The notes under the pieces are model-generated. The model saw nothing but the letters and a program-made list of their open reading frames with translations, made no database searches and was not told the DNA's origin. Both the position numbers and the translations under genes were made by a program. From positions 33,832,187 through 33,896,186 of the forward strand of contig NC_088301.1 of the NCBI RefSeq assembly GCF_032854445.1: a stretch of 64,000 nt of DNA, written 5' to 3'. The DNA is from Liolophura sinensis. Taxonomy: Eukaryota; Mollusca; Polyplacophora; Chitonida; Chitonidae. Of this stretch, positions 48,401 to 60,700 are shown in pieces. The stretch's first letter is position 1, and each line of letters starts with the position of its first letter.

Positions 48401-51400
48401 AACTGCCGTTTTACTTTTCTGTTTGTGTTCTTTATATTCAACAGCCAGTTCCACCGGTAACGTCACAATCTAAGTTTCCTCCATCGCTCAGTTATTTCGA
48501 ATATTCCTACCACAAGTATGGTTCGGATATTTAGATATTTTCGATGAAAGATACAGGGAATTTACACCGGTAGACAATTTTCATCATTTTAATAACTCAG
48601 TTCACTTATCAAATTAAGTGTAATTTTGAAAGTATGCTGATAGGCTTGCTGTTGTAAGGTCTCTCAAAATAATGCAAAACTTGTTTAGTTGCTCAAAGAT
48701 TTACTTCCTAAATCTCACCTAAATAAATCAGAAGCCAGCTTCTGCGTTTATATCGTTACATTGTAATGGCCCAGCTGTATCCACAACTACTTGGTTGGTC
48801 TTGTCATGGCGAGTTGACAGTGGATATGTCGTTTCACTCGACCCAGTGTATCAGCGATAAAAACTTGGCAGCATCGTTCACTTTAGCCCATCAATCCTCT
48901 GCATCATTCTGGCCTGCACGCTTATCCCTGTCGGCCTGTGTCGGCTCTCTGTTCAAGAACAAAGAGTTAATTGTTCGCAAAATGAGCATCCAGCGACATG
49001 ACAGCGCCGCCTGTTTAACGTGTGATGATTAGCTTGTGTGCTGACAATGTACTTGGGATACTTCCTGCAAATTGTTTTCAAAATTACGGGTGCATGCTTG
49101 GTTATTGATATTAAAGATCATAACATGTATTAAAGCTAAATTTAAATCTCTGAAAATTTATGTGAGTGATTTCGTTCACAAACTTGAGTTCAGTTCTCAG
49201 CATCGTGACCTAAACCGAGGTGTGGGGTTGGGATGACAAGATTGTAACTTTTGTTTATTGTGCCTTTATGTTTTTACCTAAGGTTGTTGTCTGAGAAATT
49301 GGCCTCGATTTCCCTCCGTTAAAAAACGTTACCTGTATTATAGGACCCTAAGGTTGTCCACAAACCTGAACGGTTAATGATGTTAATTTTTGCAGTGACC
49401 AATGGCGCTCTAGATTGAATATAGAACGTGTTTAGGATTGAAACATTCTCAAAGCATTTGTAATGTCGCCTACGGCCATGGCTGGACCCATAAGGCGTTG
49501 ACGGAACATCACCATATAAGATCGACATCGAATCATGCACGCATGCCCATTTTTCTACCGGAACTAAGGAAGACGTTGTACTCTGTGTCCCTTTAATACC
49601 GAGGGAAAGTTCAAGAAAGATTCTCCTATTCCTTCATTCAACGTGAAAATCGTGATTTTAGTCCACTTTAAAAAAAATGCATGTCGTTACTGGACAGGTG
49701 ACTATTCTAATGTGACTGGTGGACCACTGTAAACACTGGTCACATGATACGCTATTATTTACTTTCCTGGTTTTAACCGTGCTTAAAAGATTTTACAGAA
49801 TTGGTAATTAGTTGTATTTAAGCTACTTTTGAAAGTCTCGATCTATTTATCGTAATAACTTCCCAGACTCGGGAACTGACATGTACATACCGTATTGTGG
49901 GCAGTGCAATCATCTCAGAACTGTGTGTAGTAGTAATTATATATTGTATTACTACTGACAGGAGTTATATATGCACTTGCTATTCCAGTAGACACCGTTC
50001 GTGTGATTTACTGTGTTGATTTTGTTTCACTTCGAACATTGCTTTTTGTGCTTTATTCAGTTATTTATTTTTCTGCAGTTGTGTTTCACATAAATCATTT
50101 TAGATAAAATGTAAGTGCTTGTTCAACACGGTGTGAGGCTAGTTTACTATACATATCCTTGGGCATATTTTCCGCGTCGATTTCACACCAGTCAGGGACG
50201 ATGTCGTCGGTAAACCCACAACCGTGACCACATGTATATAACATTCATAATGCGTTATTTTACTTCACACATTTGTAGTAAGTAAGCTGGCGGTAGAGTA
50301 TCATTTTTGTAGTTTAGGTCAGTAGTCAAAACCTAAATGGTTTTGATGTTACCCATTCAGCATGTCGATTTACACTCATGTGGGTGCTTTTACAATGCAG
50401 CGGGAAACATATCTCTACACAAGTTTATTAAGCTTATTGATAAAATAAAAAGTTAAGGTATTTTTATATAGAACTATGACAGTCTTGGCACATTGGGAGT
50501 TCTCCACCCAACATCTGTTTTTTTTTCCTGATCCATGTAGATGAAAATCTACTGTGTTTGTTTTCACAATTATATGCTTCGCCGATTCCACTTTATCAGA
50601 CAATACTGACAACAGTGCTATGAGGCACATTGGCTACTCTGGGAGTAGCAAGTGGGTGGCCTGTCAATAGATATAATATTAACTATCTTCGATCGGTCAG
50701 TATAATTTACCGCATATGTAGGGTGTGACACTTTTCACCTCTGGGTGTCAACAGTCGAACCCGCCCCAAGGGAGAGTGACAGACATCTTTTTTTTCTGCT
50801 TTCCTGGGTTAATTAATGGTTGTCTACAAGGTAATTAAAATCCACAGGCGGGCATCATAGCTGAGATGTGTCCTGCCTTTGCCCCGCTAACACGGTGCTA
50901 AACAAGCCTGAACCTGTTGACTCGTTTGTCAACAAAAGCGGAAAGAACGTTAAACTTTTACACACCATATGTCCTGTCTTTGGGATTATTTGACAATACT
51001 TCACCGATTTTCAACATCGCTTCAGTCGTAAAATGTTGCTAAAATACGAAACTTTGCCTCTGGAAAAGTTTCTTAAACCTAAAAATAGATGGGTTCGTTG
51101 TACATGTACATCGGAAATCGAGGAATAGAACAGAGTACTTCTATTACCAGGACTTATATACGGTATATGTATATGTGCTCGGGTGAATAAACAGCTGCTT
51201 TTTGTCGGACGTTTGTACAGTAGATCGCAGGAATGAGATAATTACAAGTACTCGATAGTAGGTCTATGTATATGTAAAGTGATAAAACAGATTTGTCGAC
51301 AAGACAGGTCAGTGAAACGAGGCCAGATCATCTTGTTCTGGAACTGGCCTGAAACCCTTGCTACAAAATAGATCTCTGAATCGGGTGTCCTAAATTTGAC

Positions 51401-51910
51401 CGCAGACAAAGATGCTTTATAACTGAAGGGTGTTGACGAAAGAGACAGAATGGCTTGAGTGACAAAGGCCACAGCAAGCACGGTATCACAATACGTTTTT
51501 CAGCTTAAAGCCGGAAACACGGTGAACGGACACGGTAGCGGTGGGATTCAATCAGGGTTTAATGAATGACTTATTTTACAAGCGTAGACATTACATATGT
51601 TGGTGGTCGGATTGGAGTATAAAAGTATGTGCGACAGTTTGTGTCCAACTGTTCGACAGGAGCTAACTACTTTGTGGTTTAGTCTTCCTGTGCCTAGAAA
51701 ATCTCTATTGTCAGGTTTTTATCGCAAAACAAATCTAGTTATATCGGAATAAATAATCTTTTCACCATATTCTTTCACTGTAGAAGAATATTTTCTTTGC
51801 AACAGATCAAAACTCGATAGTTTGCATGGCGTGTTGTCGATTGATACTTCAAACTGGAATAATTTTACATTGAAATTACATTTGAACCTACAGTCGCGAT
51901 ATCCAATACT
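44475..51910. other. Non-coding DNA with a microsatellite and weak hairpin
   Basis: More than 7 kb without a supported exon. It contains the (AT)n microsatellite at 45419-45490 and an imperfect inverted repeat GGGTTGATGGTTG / CAACCGTGAACCC at 46639-46680. A short inverted repeat AGTAGTAAT / ATTACTACT lies at 49929-49956. The 88-codon frame at 48766-49032 begins with a well-placed ATG and is somewhat GC-richer, but I find no motif or donor. Confidence 0.4.
45419..45490. repeat. (AT)36 microsatellite
   Basis: Uninterrupted alternating A and T over 72 bases; likely length-polymorphic. Confidence 0.97.
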
Positions 51911-51916
51911 GAGAGA

Positions 51917-52287
51917 TTAATTAAAGAGCAATACAGCACACACAACGCCGCAGGAAACCATCAAACCTGAAGAAGAATTTTCAGCCATTCGCGCGTATTT
52001 ACAAAAACCATCTATCTGTAGTTTGATATTTGGATACGTATGTATTATAGCACCGTAGTTTCCCAGTAAATATACTTTCATTAAAAATGACCAGATCATG
52101 GAATCTGCGTCATCTCCCATGGCCATCACAACTCTGTATACTGTATGTATACTGAAATTAGGTCCCCAAAGATCCTCAGGTTGTCTTATGCACATTTTGT
52201 CTTTTGTTTTAGTGCTACAAAAATGATCCGTCAAATTCAGTCCTACGTGTATTTTCTCGCGTAGCCAATCGTGTGTAGCTCCTTGTC
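51917..52287 (-). CDS. Candidate terminal coding exon, secreted/GPI-anchored-like protein
   Basis: Reading the minus strand from an acceptor-like TTCTCAG (next base 52287), the frame gives 122 codons and a TAA at 51917-51919, entering in a phase that needs one base from the previous exon. The peptide starts GQGATHDWLREKIHVGLNLT and contains four Cys before the last hydrophobic segment and an N-glycosylation-type NLT and NSS. It ends with a small-residue stretch and hydrophobic tail (SSSGLMVSCGVVCAVLLFN), the layout of a GPI-attachment signal. Balanced composition with Trp, His and Asp throughout argues for real coding. The upstream 157 bp of the exon is duplicated at 54115-54262, where indels break the frame. 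I do not recognise the family, and no AATAAA lies close behind the stop. A SINE sits about 50 bp upstream in the presumed intron. Confidence 0.5.
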
Positions 52288-53127
52288 CTGAGAACTGCTT
52301 TTTTGTGTTAATCTCTCTGATTTATGTCCATGTTTTATGCTCAGTCGGTTAGCGCGCTAGCGAAGCGTAATGAACCAGGAGTCTCTCACCAATGCCTTCG
52401 CTGTGAGTTCACGTCTAGCTCATGCTGGCTTCCTCTCCGGCGGATGGTCGTGGGTTTCCAACCTGCGGATGGTCGTGGGTTTCACCGGGCTCTGCCGGGT
52501 TTCCTCCTACCATAATGCTGGTCGCCGCCGTATAAGTGAAATATTCTTGAGTACGGCGTAAAACACCAATCCAATAAATAAATAAATCCATGTTTTATGT
52601 CTTAATTTTGTCGTGGCTAAAACAATTACGGGACTGCTGTTTGTCATTACTTTTCTAATGCATGGCGCAAGTCAAAGGTTGGTGCTGTATATTACTTCCC
52701 ACGTGGACTGGACCTGCAATATTTAAAAAAAAAATAATGGGCAGGCGGCAACTTTTTAATCCTGTGAGGTGGCGCTAGTGTAAAGCAGGACCTGGAGCAA
52801 TTGTCAAGAATGGATTGTAGCGCAACGCCTACACCGTTACAACATATCAGTTTCTTTAGTAATGCCGTACTGTCTTTATGTGACAGTATCACGAGTTGGG
52901 GAAAGAACATTCTACGTCAATAACATGACGTCAAGGTCCTGCTGCCGTGCGTTTGATAGGACCCCATGGCTTTCACTGAGTCCTATTTTAGCTAACAAAC
53001 TTCCTGTACAAGTCAACAAATAACGTACAGGGTGCATCTTTATGACCCAGAAGTCAGTTGTCGACATATTTGTCCACCAACTCGTAAATAGTGAAGCAAG
53101 CCAGATCTCTGTAGGGCTAGTAATACC
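52131..53127 (-). repeat. Duplicated segment A (partner B at 54115-54794)
   Basis: Excluding the SINE at 52340-52586 and one copy of its target duplication, this segment aligns co-linearly and in the same orientation with 54115-54794. Shared blocks include CCCAAAGATCCTCAGG, CTTGTCCTGAGAACTGC, GTTTGTCATTACTTTTCTAA, CTTCCCACGTGGACTGG and CAAGAATGGATTG. Similarity starts inside the exon of 51917-52287 and ends near CTGTAGGG. Identity is high in places and lower with many small indels elsewhere. Strand is given as that of the exon it contains. Confidence 0.85.
52340..52586 (+). repeat. SINE inserted in copy A, 13-bp target-site duplication
   Basis: Head GCTCAGTCGGTTAGCGCGCT, box B-like GTGAGTTCACGTCTAGC, body with a 25-bp period internal duplication (CGGATGGTCGTGGGTTTC at 52441 and 52466), CGCCGTATAAGTGAAATATT, CTTGAGTACGGCGTAAAACA and an (AATA)n tail. 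It is flanked exactly by TCCATGTTTTATG at 52327-52339 and 52587-52599. The duplicated segment B has a single TCCATCTTTTATG (54287-54299) and no SINE. Two overlapping 63-codon frames here are products of the SINE. Confidence 0.95.
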
Positions 53128-53134
53128 TCGTTTA

Positions 53135-54050
53135 TTTGTACAATATTTATTAGGAGTTGAAGATAAATGCCAGTAAATTATATCCACTGGCTTGCGCAAG
53201 CGTTAAATGTTGATGGGATATGGTATGTCGACGCTTGTGAACCAGTAAACTTTCGAGGGATTGTTGTGTACGACACTTCTATTACCGCTTTGTTTGAATA
53301 TTTTATAGTGAAACATAATTCTAGTAAATGAAAATACATGGAGTGAATCTGGTTCTGTGTATTCAAATTTTATAATGTAGATCAATTTGCTCCAGTCCAG
53401 TTTTGTTTTAATATACGTCATGCCATGTATGTTCATGCTGGCAGGTTTTGTGGTATCTTTGACATTAGTTTCTTTTGTGTGCGACAATTACGTCCTCTTA
53501 TCATTTCACTGTGTGACATCTCGTATATAGCTGTAGACCAATTTCCCTCACTCCTACACTAATTACCGTGTTCTCTATTGAAGCAACGATCTTGTTATTC
53601 AAACAACACTATGGGGACCAGGCATTTGTGTTGCGGGTATTCTATAGATATCTTGTAGATGTGCCCATGGCCAAGGTTTTCAGTGTGCTGTGAACTGATC
53701 GGTGGACAGTTATCACAATATGGTCTTAGGTTGGTTCCACGTGACTACTAAACCGAAGAGTTAGCAGGTTGAGTGCACATAACCAAAAAGAGCAATGTTT
53801 GACATGTCAATGTAACAAATCAGTTAGACGATGAACATTAGTTTTATGCACAATAATGTGCATAAAGAATCAAGAATCCACCTTATTTCCTTCCCGCAGA
53901 GTCAGCTCCAATAACCTTACAGCCAACAGTATATATATTGGTCTCGCCATCGAGAGACTCGTGTCTCCCGGCGCTGAGCGCTTCTTTTGCTTCTAAAACT
54001 GAAGCGGTAAATGGCAGCAAATCATCTGTTAAGTGTCCAAGTACTTGGTA
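53135..54050 (-). repeat. Duplicated segment C (partner D at 61595-62572)
   Basis: Aligns co-linearly with 61595-62572 at about 90% identity by eye over more than 900 bp (for example GGGGACCAGGCATTTGTGTT, GATGTGCCCATGGCCAAGGT, CTGATCGGTGGACAGTTATC are shared). It lacks an 81-bp stretch present in D. It abuts segment A with about 7 bp between them, and B lies about 65 bp beyond its other end. Strand is that of the exon within it. Confidence 0.9.
53203..53320 (-). other. Candidate last exon in segment C
   Basis: On the minus strand the acceptor TTTTCATTTACTAG is followed by AATTATG. A frame entered after one base gives 38 codons to TAA at 53203-53205 (IMFHYKIFKQSGNRSVVHNN, then PSKVYWFTSVDIPYPINI). 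An AATAAA signal lies 52 bases downstream (reverse complement of 53146-53151). The paired exon in segment D has the same acceptor, phase, stop and signal but 27 more codons. The alternative frame is also open in this copy (LCFTIKYSNKAVIEVSYTTI) but is stopped in D, so the first is preferred. Function unknown. Confidence 0.4.
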
Positions 54051-54114
54051 AGCAGTGGTTGTAAAGCTTGCATGTGTTTGCTTTGCTTTTCTGTTGACAT
54101 ATTGGCATTTGTAG

Positions 54115-54794
54115 ACTCTTTATACTGTGTGTATATTGAAATTAGGTTCCCAAAGATCCTCAGGCTGTCTATTGTGCTACAAAAATGATCCGTCCAATTC
54201 AGTCCTACTTTTATTTTCTTGCGTAACCAATCGTGTCTCCTTGTCCTGAGAACTGCCTTTATTGGTGTTAATCTCGTTGATTTATGTCCATCTTTTATGT
54301 CTTAATTTTGTCGTAGCTAAATCAATTACCGGATTGCTGTTTGTCATTACTTTTCTAATGCATGGCGCAAGTCAAGGGTTTGTGCTGTATTTTACTTCCC
54401 ACGTGGACTGGGCCTGGAGTATTAAAAACATATTAATGAGGTGAAGTGGCGCTAGTGTGTCAGGACCTCTAGCCTTTGTTACGTCAAGAATGGATTGCAG
54501 CGTAACGTTACACTGTTACAATGTATCAGTTTCTTTTGTAATGCCGTAATGTCTTTAATGTGACGTCATCATGATGAGCAGGGAAGGCAACATTTTACGT
54601 CAATAAAAATGTCACCATTGCTTTCTTTGAGACCTATTTTAGCTACCAAACTTACTGTACAAGTCAACAGACTGCTTACAGGGTACATCTTTATTTACAA
54701 CAATTTATAATTTGTAGGCTTATTAATCCACCAACATCTAAATATTAGTAAAGCAAGCCAATTCTCTGTAGGGTTAATACTAACCTCGTGCATA
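54115..54794 (-). pseudogene. Duplicated segment B with decayed exon
   Basis: This is the counterpart of segment A. On the minus strand the part matching the exon at 51917-52287 has a 4-base deletion near the exon start. A deletion of 22 bases where A reads ACTAAAACAAAAGACAAAATG further disrupts it. The frame is therefore lost, and the duplicate ends before the rest of the exon. A plus-strand frame (54262-54444, hydrophobic, 60 codons) overlaps it and is matched in part in A, but its substitutions look unconstrained. I take it as chance. Confidence 0.6.
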
Positions 54795-54799
54795 ACCTG

Positions 54800-57700
54800 G
54801 AATACGTATTTACAATGTAACATGTCTGCCTCAAAATTTGTTATCGTTTATATATAAGCGTTTTTGGAAATCTCCTAAAGGCCTAAGAAATGTTATAGCT
54901 GGGGTCTCTATCACTTTACTCAAAGACACGTTTACATAAAGCGTAAACTTTAGAAAGAAATCCACCACTGTATGATGCATGTAAGCTAGTTTCAGAAACG
55001 AGTGTTACGTACTAGTATAGCATATTGGAGAGCAAGCTTCATTTTGCTAAAGACTATAAGTACATTCGAGAGTGAAATGATAAATCAGATGAGTTGAATT
55101 TACTGTCAAGTTGTATAAAACACTAGCGTCTTCTCCTGGACGTCCTGCGTATAAAAAGAAAAGGGTAAGCATCAGCCACTCTTTCACGTAACCACACAAA
55201 ATCTATTTTTTGTATGGTATTCAAGCTTAATTGTGTTTTATGGCCTGCTGTTGCTTCTTGCCAGTTTTTTTTTCATAAAAACTATTGCGAAACAAACTCG
55301 TGATACTTTTTCGTCAGAATATAGCAGTAACTGCATCGTTAGTCCTATCTTGGAATGACCAAGCGAATATAATGTTTGGAAGAACCTCAATGTAAATACA
55401 TGCATATATGACAAGGGTAGTCCAGCAGAACTTTGTGATAATGCATATCGTGCAAAAGGCGTGACCTATATATACAGTTGTAGTATATATTCACTATCAC
55501 CACGTGCCCCTTCACGCAATTGTCCCCCTTTATTCGAAGAGGCGCTCATGCCGTTAGTTAAAGACTTCAGGGTGATTAATTATGATATAATAAAAAATTA
55601 TGTGAATATTAGGAAAATTAAATACGCAAACTCTGTTGCGAGAATAACAAGAAGTGAATAATGCCAGCTGTCAATGTCTGTCTATTGTGATCCGCTTTTA
55701 GCAAAACTGATTATAGCACAATATATCACCACAGACACGATTAAGCTTTTACTTTATATCCGGTTGAATTTACATTAAAACGGATTTTTTGCCGAAGTCT
55801 AAAGGTTTGAATCTGCGTTAATTTTAGCTGTGGGAGCCCCATTTGATGAGTCCATCTTTGTTTGAGCATAAAATCTCGACAACCACGTTGAGTTTAATGC
55901 TTTTAAACTTATTCAGTTATATGTATTAGTTGCTTACAAGCTGCTTGTCTTTTATTTAATCTATAACTGACCTAATGTTTATGTACCTTACCTTATCAGT
56001 CAATCTAAGGCATGTTACCCGCACCCAGGTTAATTGACTGAAGCGCTTACTCGGATGCATTTGAACTATTTTACATGTAGTTGTTTCTGTGAAAGCGACA
56101 TTAAATCCGCTATTTAGACAAATATTGTTTAGGATATTTTCGTTTACGGAGTCCTCAGTTCTGTGTATTTGTTAGCAGGGGAAGGTCGCCATATTTAACC
56201 TACTTCATTGATCCAGTCGGCCGATGTGTGTGGCAATAAGTATCAGTTAATACCCAGATTTTAACTGCTACAGTCGCCAGCCATATGGTAATGAGAAATT
56301 CTATTTGTTGCATCGCGAATATCTCGAATAAACAAATTCACAGGTGTAAGTAATGCTTTATTTTATGAACACAGTCCAGTACATATTATATTATTTGCAC
56401 GACAACGATATTACATACTTTATTTGTCTCAAGGGTAATGGTGCGATCTGTGTTATTGAAGGCACATAGACGCATCAATGACTTGTTAACATCATTGCGC
56501 GCTAGGTCTACCGCGAACAACGTAAGGATATCTCCCAGATGGTACGCGTTGTGTGTGGATAAATGTACGATACGACCCACCCCTTTATATATTCTCGTCA
56601 GCAGAGATAATTGCTCTGCATCGTTACTTCAGCGTACAATATCTTTGTACAGTTTGCTCAGTCAACACTGTTTCGTGCCGTCTCTAAAGCCTTAGCTTCT
56701 CTCCCATGAAAAGGCCGGTGCGGCGTTAGTTTTTCCCGCGACAGCGTCAACCAATGCTCTACATGACAAATCTTGTAGGTCTTGACAGAACCTATCTTCG
56801 CGCTTCATGCCTTTATCGCGAGATTTGCATACATTTTGTTTACCACTTAGACTATGACTTGTAGACATATTGGCTAAATACGAGTTTAATATATGCCAGT
56901 AGGTAAGCACTGACCCTAGTGCATCAAAGTGCATCTGTCCCTTAATATACGTTACTTGATAATACCGTTTTAGACTTTAAGATGTTAAAATGTCTATTGT
57001 TATACTTCGATTTAATCCAACGTGATGAAAGTGGGAAACGAACATTTGACTAGGGCCACCTTTGACAAAGCGACTTTAAGACTGACATTATTTTAAGTAG
57101 ACCACTATGTCATATGTCGCGCATGGTGTACACTTTGGCTGTGCTGATCATAGCCCTTGTTAACATCGCTTTGAGGAACCAGGTTGCGTCTGTAAATGCA
57201 CGATCAAATGTAAGATCCACCATTACACCTGACAGGTAGATATGGCTATGGATATGATATAGATATTAAGTATGCGACCTACCCTTGATTATTACAAATG
57301 TATAACTGCATAATGCTTTACTTAGCAGGTTGCTTTGGGACACTGTTTTCAGCAAATTCTTATTTTAATAAATACAAAAACCCTGTCACATATGTAGGCT
57401 TTACTTTATGCTTTACACGGATTTATGTTTAAAGTATTGACAACTAGACCAAAGTATGAGGATAAGATGAAAACTGCTTGACCAATATAGTTTGCCTTCC
57501 AGGCCAATCAATCGGTGTTTGCTGTTAAACATTTCCGACATGAAAAAGCCATTGTGGGCGTCGCTTATGTTTGCTACGCAGAACAAACTAGCCTAGTATT
57601 AAAGGGAAATTATGATTGAACGAACGTCAATATTGGCAAACGGTATGAGCATTGCCCCTACCAGAGCGGATATCTGTATTTAATGTCTCTAGGGTAAAAA

Positions 57701-58280
57701 TGGATATAATGTTATGAGGTGTCAGAAGCTGACAAGGGCCTAGGGCAAACTGGGCAAATTCTGAACATTGTGCCAGCCCCACGCCCTTCACTAAATCAGT
57801 CCCTAACGCACCTGTCCAGCGTTTAAACCACTGTGATTGCAGATCTGATATACGTATTCAGTACATTTATTGGTTTATGGCAGTCACACAGGAGAATGAT
57901 TTGAAAAGTACTAAAACCTGCAGCACTTAACAAGAATATTATATATGCACCAGCATTCCGTTTCCAAGCTTTTGTGGATGTTCTGTCGAATTTTGAAATA
58001 TGTCTTTGCATAGTTCTTTTCTGATTTTAGAAATGTGAATTGCCATTTTCCTGTAATACGTCCACCTATCAAACGCAATCACTTCTCAGAAACAGATACA
58101 CTAAGATGACGATGCATTATTAAATTACTACGGAAGCCTATGCACTCATAATTTGAACGAACGATTGCACTTTGATTGATGCCCCAAAACACAGTTATGT
58201 TTAGTGGTAAGCATACTGTACGATGCATGTGGTCGTAAAAGCATTTTATTTTTGGTTCATCGTATGGTGATTTACAGCTA
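54800..58280. other. Mostly non-coding; GC-richer patch at 56.4-56.9 kb
   Basis: No supported exon. Around 56430-56935 the DNA is less AT-rich, holds several CpGs and has open frames on both strands (85 and 80 codons). CCCCTTTATATATTC near 56580-56594 could be a TATA box, but no downstream first exon follows in an open frame. Elsewhere nothing distinctive. Confidence 0.35.
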
Positions 58281-58289
58281 TTCATCCGA

Positions 58290-58480
58290 CGTGTAACGTT
58301 CGCTCGGACGGATAAAGCGTTGGCTCGATGCGACCAGCAAACCCTTAGACGATAAAGGCGTGTGTTCCCAGCTCTCGCTGTTTTGGCTGCAGCTTTAAAT
58401 CAGTAGGTTAGACATCTACCTGGCCTTGTAAAGCGGTGGTATATACGGGTGCGAACCTCTCTTTACCGTCTAATCTAACT
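58290..58480 (+). repeat. Diverged SINE related to the 905 and 1455 copies
   Basis: GCGTTGGCTCGATGCGACC, CAGCTTTAAATCAGTAGGTT, AGACATCTACCTGGCCTTGT and AAAGCGGTGGTATATACGGG follow the order of blocks found on the minus strand at 905-1112 and 1455-1615. A tail is not visible. Confidence 0.4.
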
Positions 58481-58489
58481 ATTGGTCAT

Positions 58490-59355
58490 ATATCTCTGAT
58501 GCATGCAGCTAATTTGACATGTAGCGAAGTTGTAGTTCTAAGAAGATGGTCTTGATGCCGATGCAAAGACCCAAGTTTACAATCTCAATGAGAAGTGAAA
58601 TTAATTACATGGTGCAATTGCTAACCAGATATGTTCATGAGACAAACAAATAAATGGCGAACGCTGAATATGCACATTTAGAGCGTGTTAAATTTCCGTT
58701 GTGGACACGTTTATCAGTTTCGCATTCGACACTGCATGTCCAGTAAACTCCGCGTACAATGTGCATGTGTAGTCCAGGTCTACACCTCTACCCGTATGCT
58801 GCCCTTAATTGTTCGCGTGCCCTTAATCCAGATAGCAAAAAGATTTGTTTTAGGATTTATTGGGTCAAAAAGGTAAAGGAAGTACTGAGCGATGCCCCGT
58901 CCGTTGACAGAACGCCCCATTTCCCTGGTTACACGATCAAACTTTACCATGCATTGATTCCTACCTGTTCCAACATGTTTACCTAGACCAGGTATAGCTC
59001 GATGATTGCTTTATTGAATCGACAAACCATGTGACAGACCCGGGGGGAAATTAAGGTTTCATACATTTTCATTATGCGGATTTTTAAGGTCTTGCGCGCC
59101 TGCACACCTTTGTGCATGTGAGTAACAACCATTGTTCTCCCATCATCAGCATGCGGCGTAAACACTTTCTATGCTTCCATATTTTTTGCACAGGTGGAAA
59201 TTAAAACGCAATGAATGATTTAGGATTATATGCACGGTGTTTCCATGCTGGCGTTGCCGGGATAAAGGGTAAAAGGTATCATTCCAGTGTATGTAGCAGT
59301 TTTGATAAAATATTATGCTTACGAGTAGAGTACGCTTAATAAATCTACGTGTAGC
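58490..59355. other. Non-coding DNA, unsupported short frames
   Basis: Frames of 60-80 codons occur on both strands, without splice signals, motifs or conserved counterparts in the window. Confidence 0.4.
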
Positions 59356-59359
59356 ACGT

Positions 59360-60700
59360 ATTGCCAGTCTGGTCCGGAGAAACTGCAAACTCTGGGTGGA
59401 GACATATTGAAAGGCTGTCCAATGACCGCTCTGAGCCAGTGCTATTGTTAGTCTCGGGAGTTTTATTACTTCTGTCTTTTGAAGCCTTTGCCTACATTTC
59501 GGGAGACCTATTCATTGAGACTACCTCTACTTTAAAAAATCTCACAAGGGAAGTATGTTCGCAACAGTGTGATCTATCGATAGAGTTTTTGTAGTGAAAT
59601 ACAAATGTATCGTTCACATGACCACTTTCAGAGACGGGGGAACATTTTAGGAGTAAGGGCGTGTTAGTGTCTTCAGTGGTGTGCCAACAAGCGCCGCCCA
59701 GGCGGAGAACATCTGACAGGAGAAGAGTCGTTTTTCTCCGGGGATAATTTTGTCATCATAGATCTTACTAGTTGGATAGAATCAGTGGCAAACACACACG
59801 TGTTAACGGATGACGTTCTTTTGCTCAGCTTATCCGTGTGTTGTCTTTTAGCGGCTATTTTTTTAGGCAGAACACCACAAACACATTATAGAGACCATGA
59901 TCTTACCTGTGTGATCCTACCGGACTATTATACACCTAAACCCTTTTTACCTGAGGCTATGTATAGGGCTTTTAGTAAGCGTCCCGGTAGCTCTGCACTG
60001 TAATGCATGAGTGTCTCGAGAATTCGCTCAGGCGTGATACATATACAGACGATACATATTAACCCGGGCTCTAAACATAGCTGAAAACTGCGTATTCTCC
60101 CGTTGTCATACCTTGTGAAGGAGGACAGTCTTGTGAAAGTGCCCTACACGCTATACCTGGTAGTCACATGTATACGGATCTGGGCCGAAGGATTCTACGG
60201 TCGGGGCAGAAATGACTAGGTGTCTGGCCGGCAAGAAGTTATATTTGATCTAGTTGGATTGGAGTTGTTCGTGAGAAACTGGTTCCCGGGGTACAATAGT
60301 CAGCTGGCTGGAACTTGTTTAACGGGTTCTCCGTCGGGTTTTACCCTCACGAAATGAGTGGAACGGACTCTACCGAATCTGACGGGTAAGATTTGGCTTC
60401 ATTCATTCTGGGTTCTGGTTTTATTTTTAACGCGATCTCGTGTTGGTTTGCCTTTGTTGTGAGGCCTGTAAAGCCTGTTATACCATCTACCTATACACCT
60501 TACAAGCTAAGCTGATAGTTGCAACAGCTGACCAGTCTGTTGGGTATGCCCTAGCGCCTGTATGTATCCCATCATTTATAGAGAGAGTTGAGAGACCATT
60601 CAGGATTCTGTTACTTACGCTTGTTTAGGAGAGTTCTAGCGTTATTTAAGCCAGGAGGGTAAATTCAGAGCCAAAAGTGGTGGGATCCTTTAAATTTGGC
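59360..60700 (+). other. GC-richer block with several plus-strand open frames
   Basis: Composition shifts to nearly 50% GC in parts (about 60060-60420), clearly above the surroundings, with few A/T runs. Plus-strand frames end at 59594 (hydrophobic LLLVSGVLLLLSFEAFA, then a Cys-containing tail), 60003 (hydrophobic LLLSLSVCCLLAAIFLG, then PDYYTPKPFLPEAMYRAF) and 60628. A sequence near 60670 (AAAGTGGTGGGATCC) vaguely resembles a retroelement primer-binding region. It could be a solo LTR or LTR-like remnant, or decayed coding DNA. I could not find a second LTR, target duplication or recognisable protein, so the nature is open. Confidence 0.3.

Noticed and set aside
52324-52561. Two 63-codon plus-strand frames
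   Set aside because: They are translations of the SINE inserted at 52340-52586, and the same peptide pieces recur in other SINE copies.
54262-54444. Hydrophobic 60-codon plus-strand frame resembling a signal peptide
   Set aside because: It has no usable ATG at the start, and the related sequence in copy A changes amino acids freely and stops early; it overlaps a minus-strand gene fragment.
56575-56640. TATA-containing promoter (CCCCTTTATATATTC)
   Set aside because: No first exon or initiator at the right distance leads into an open frame, and TATA-like words are common in this AT-rich DNA.
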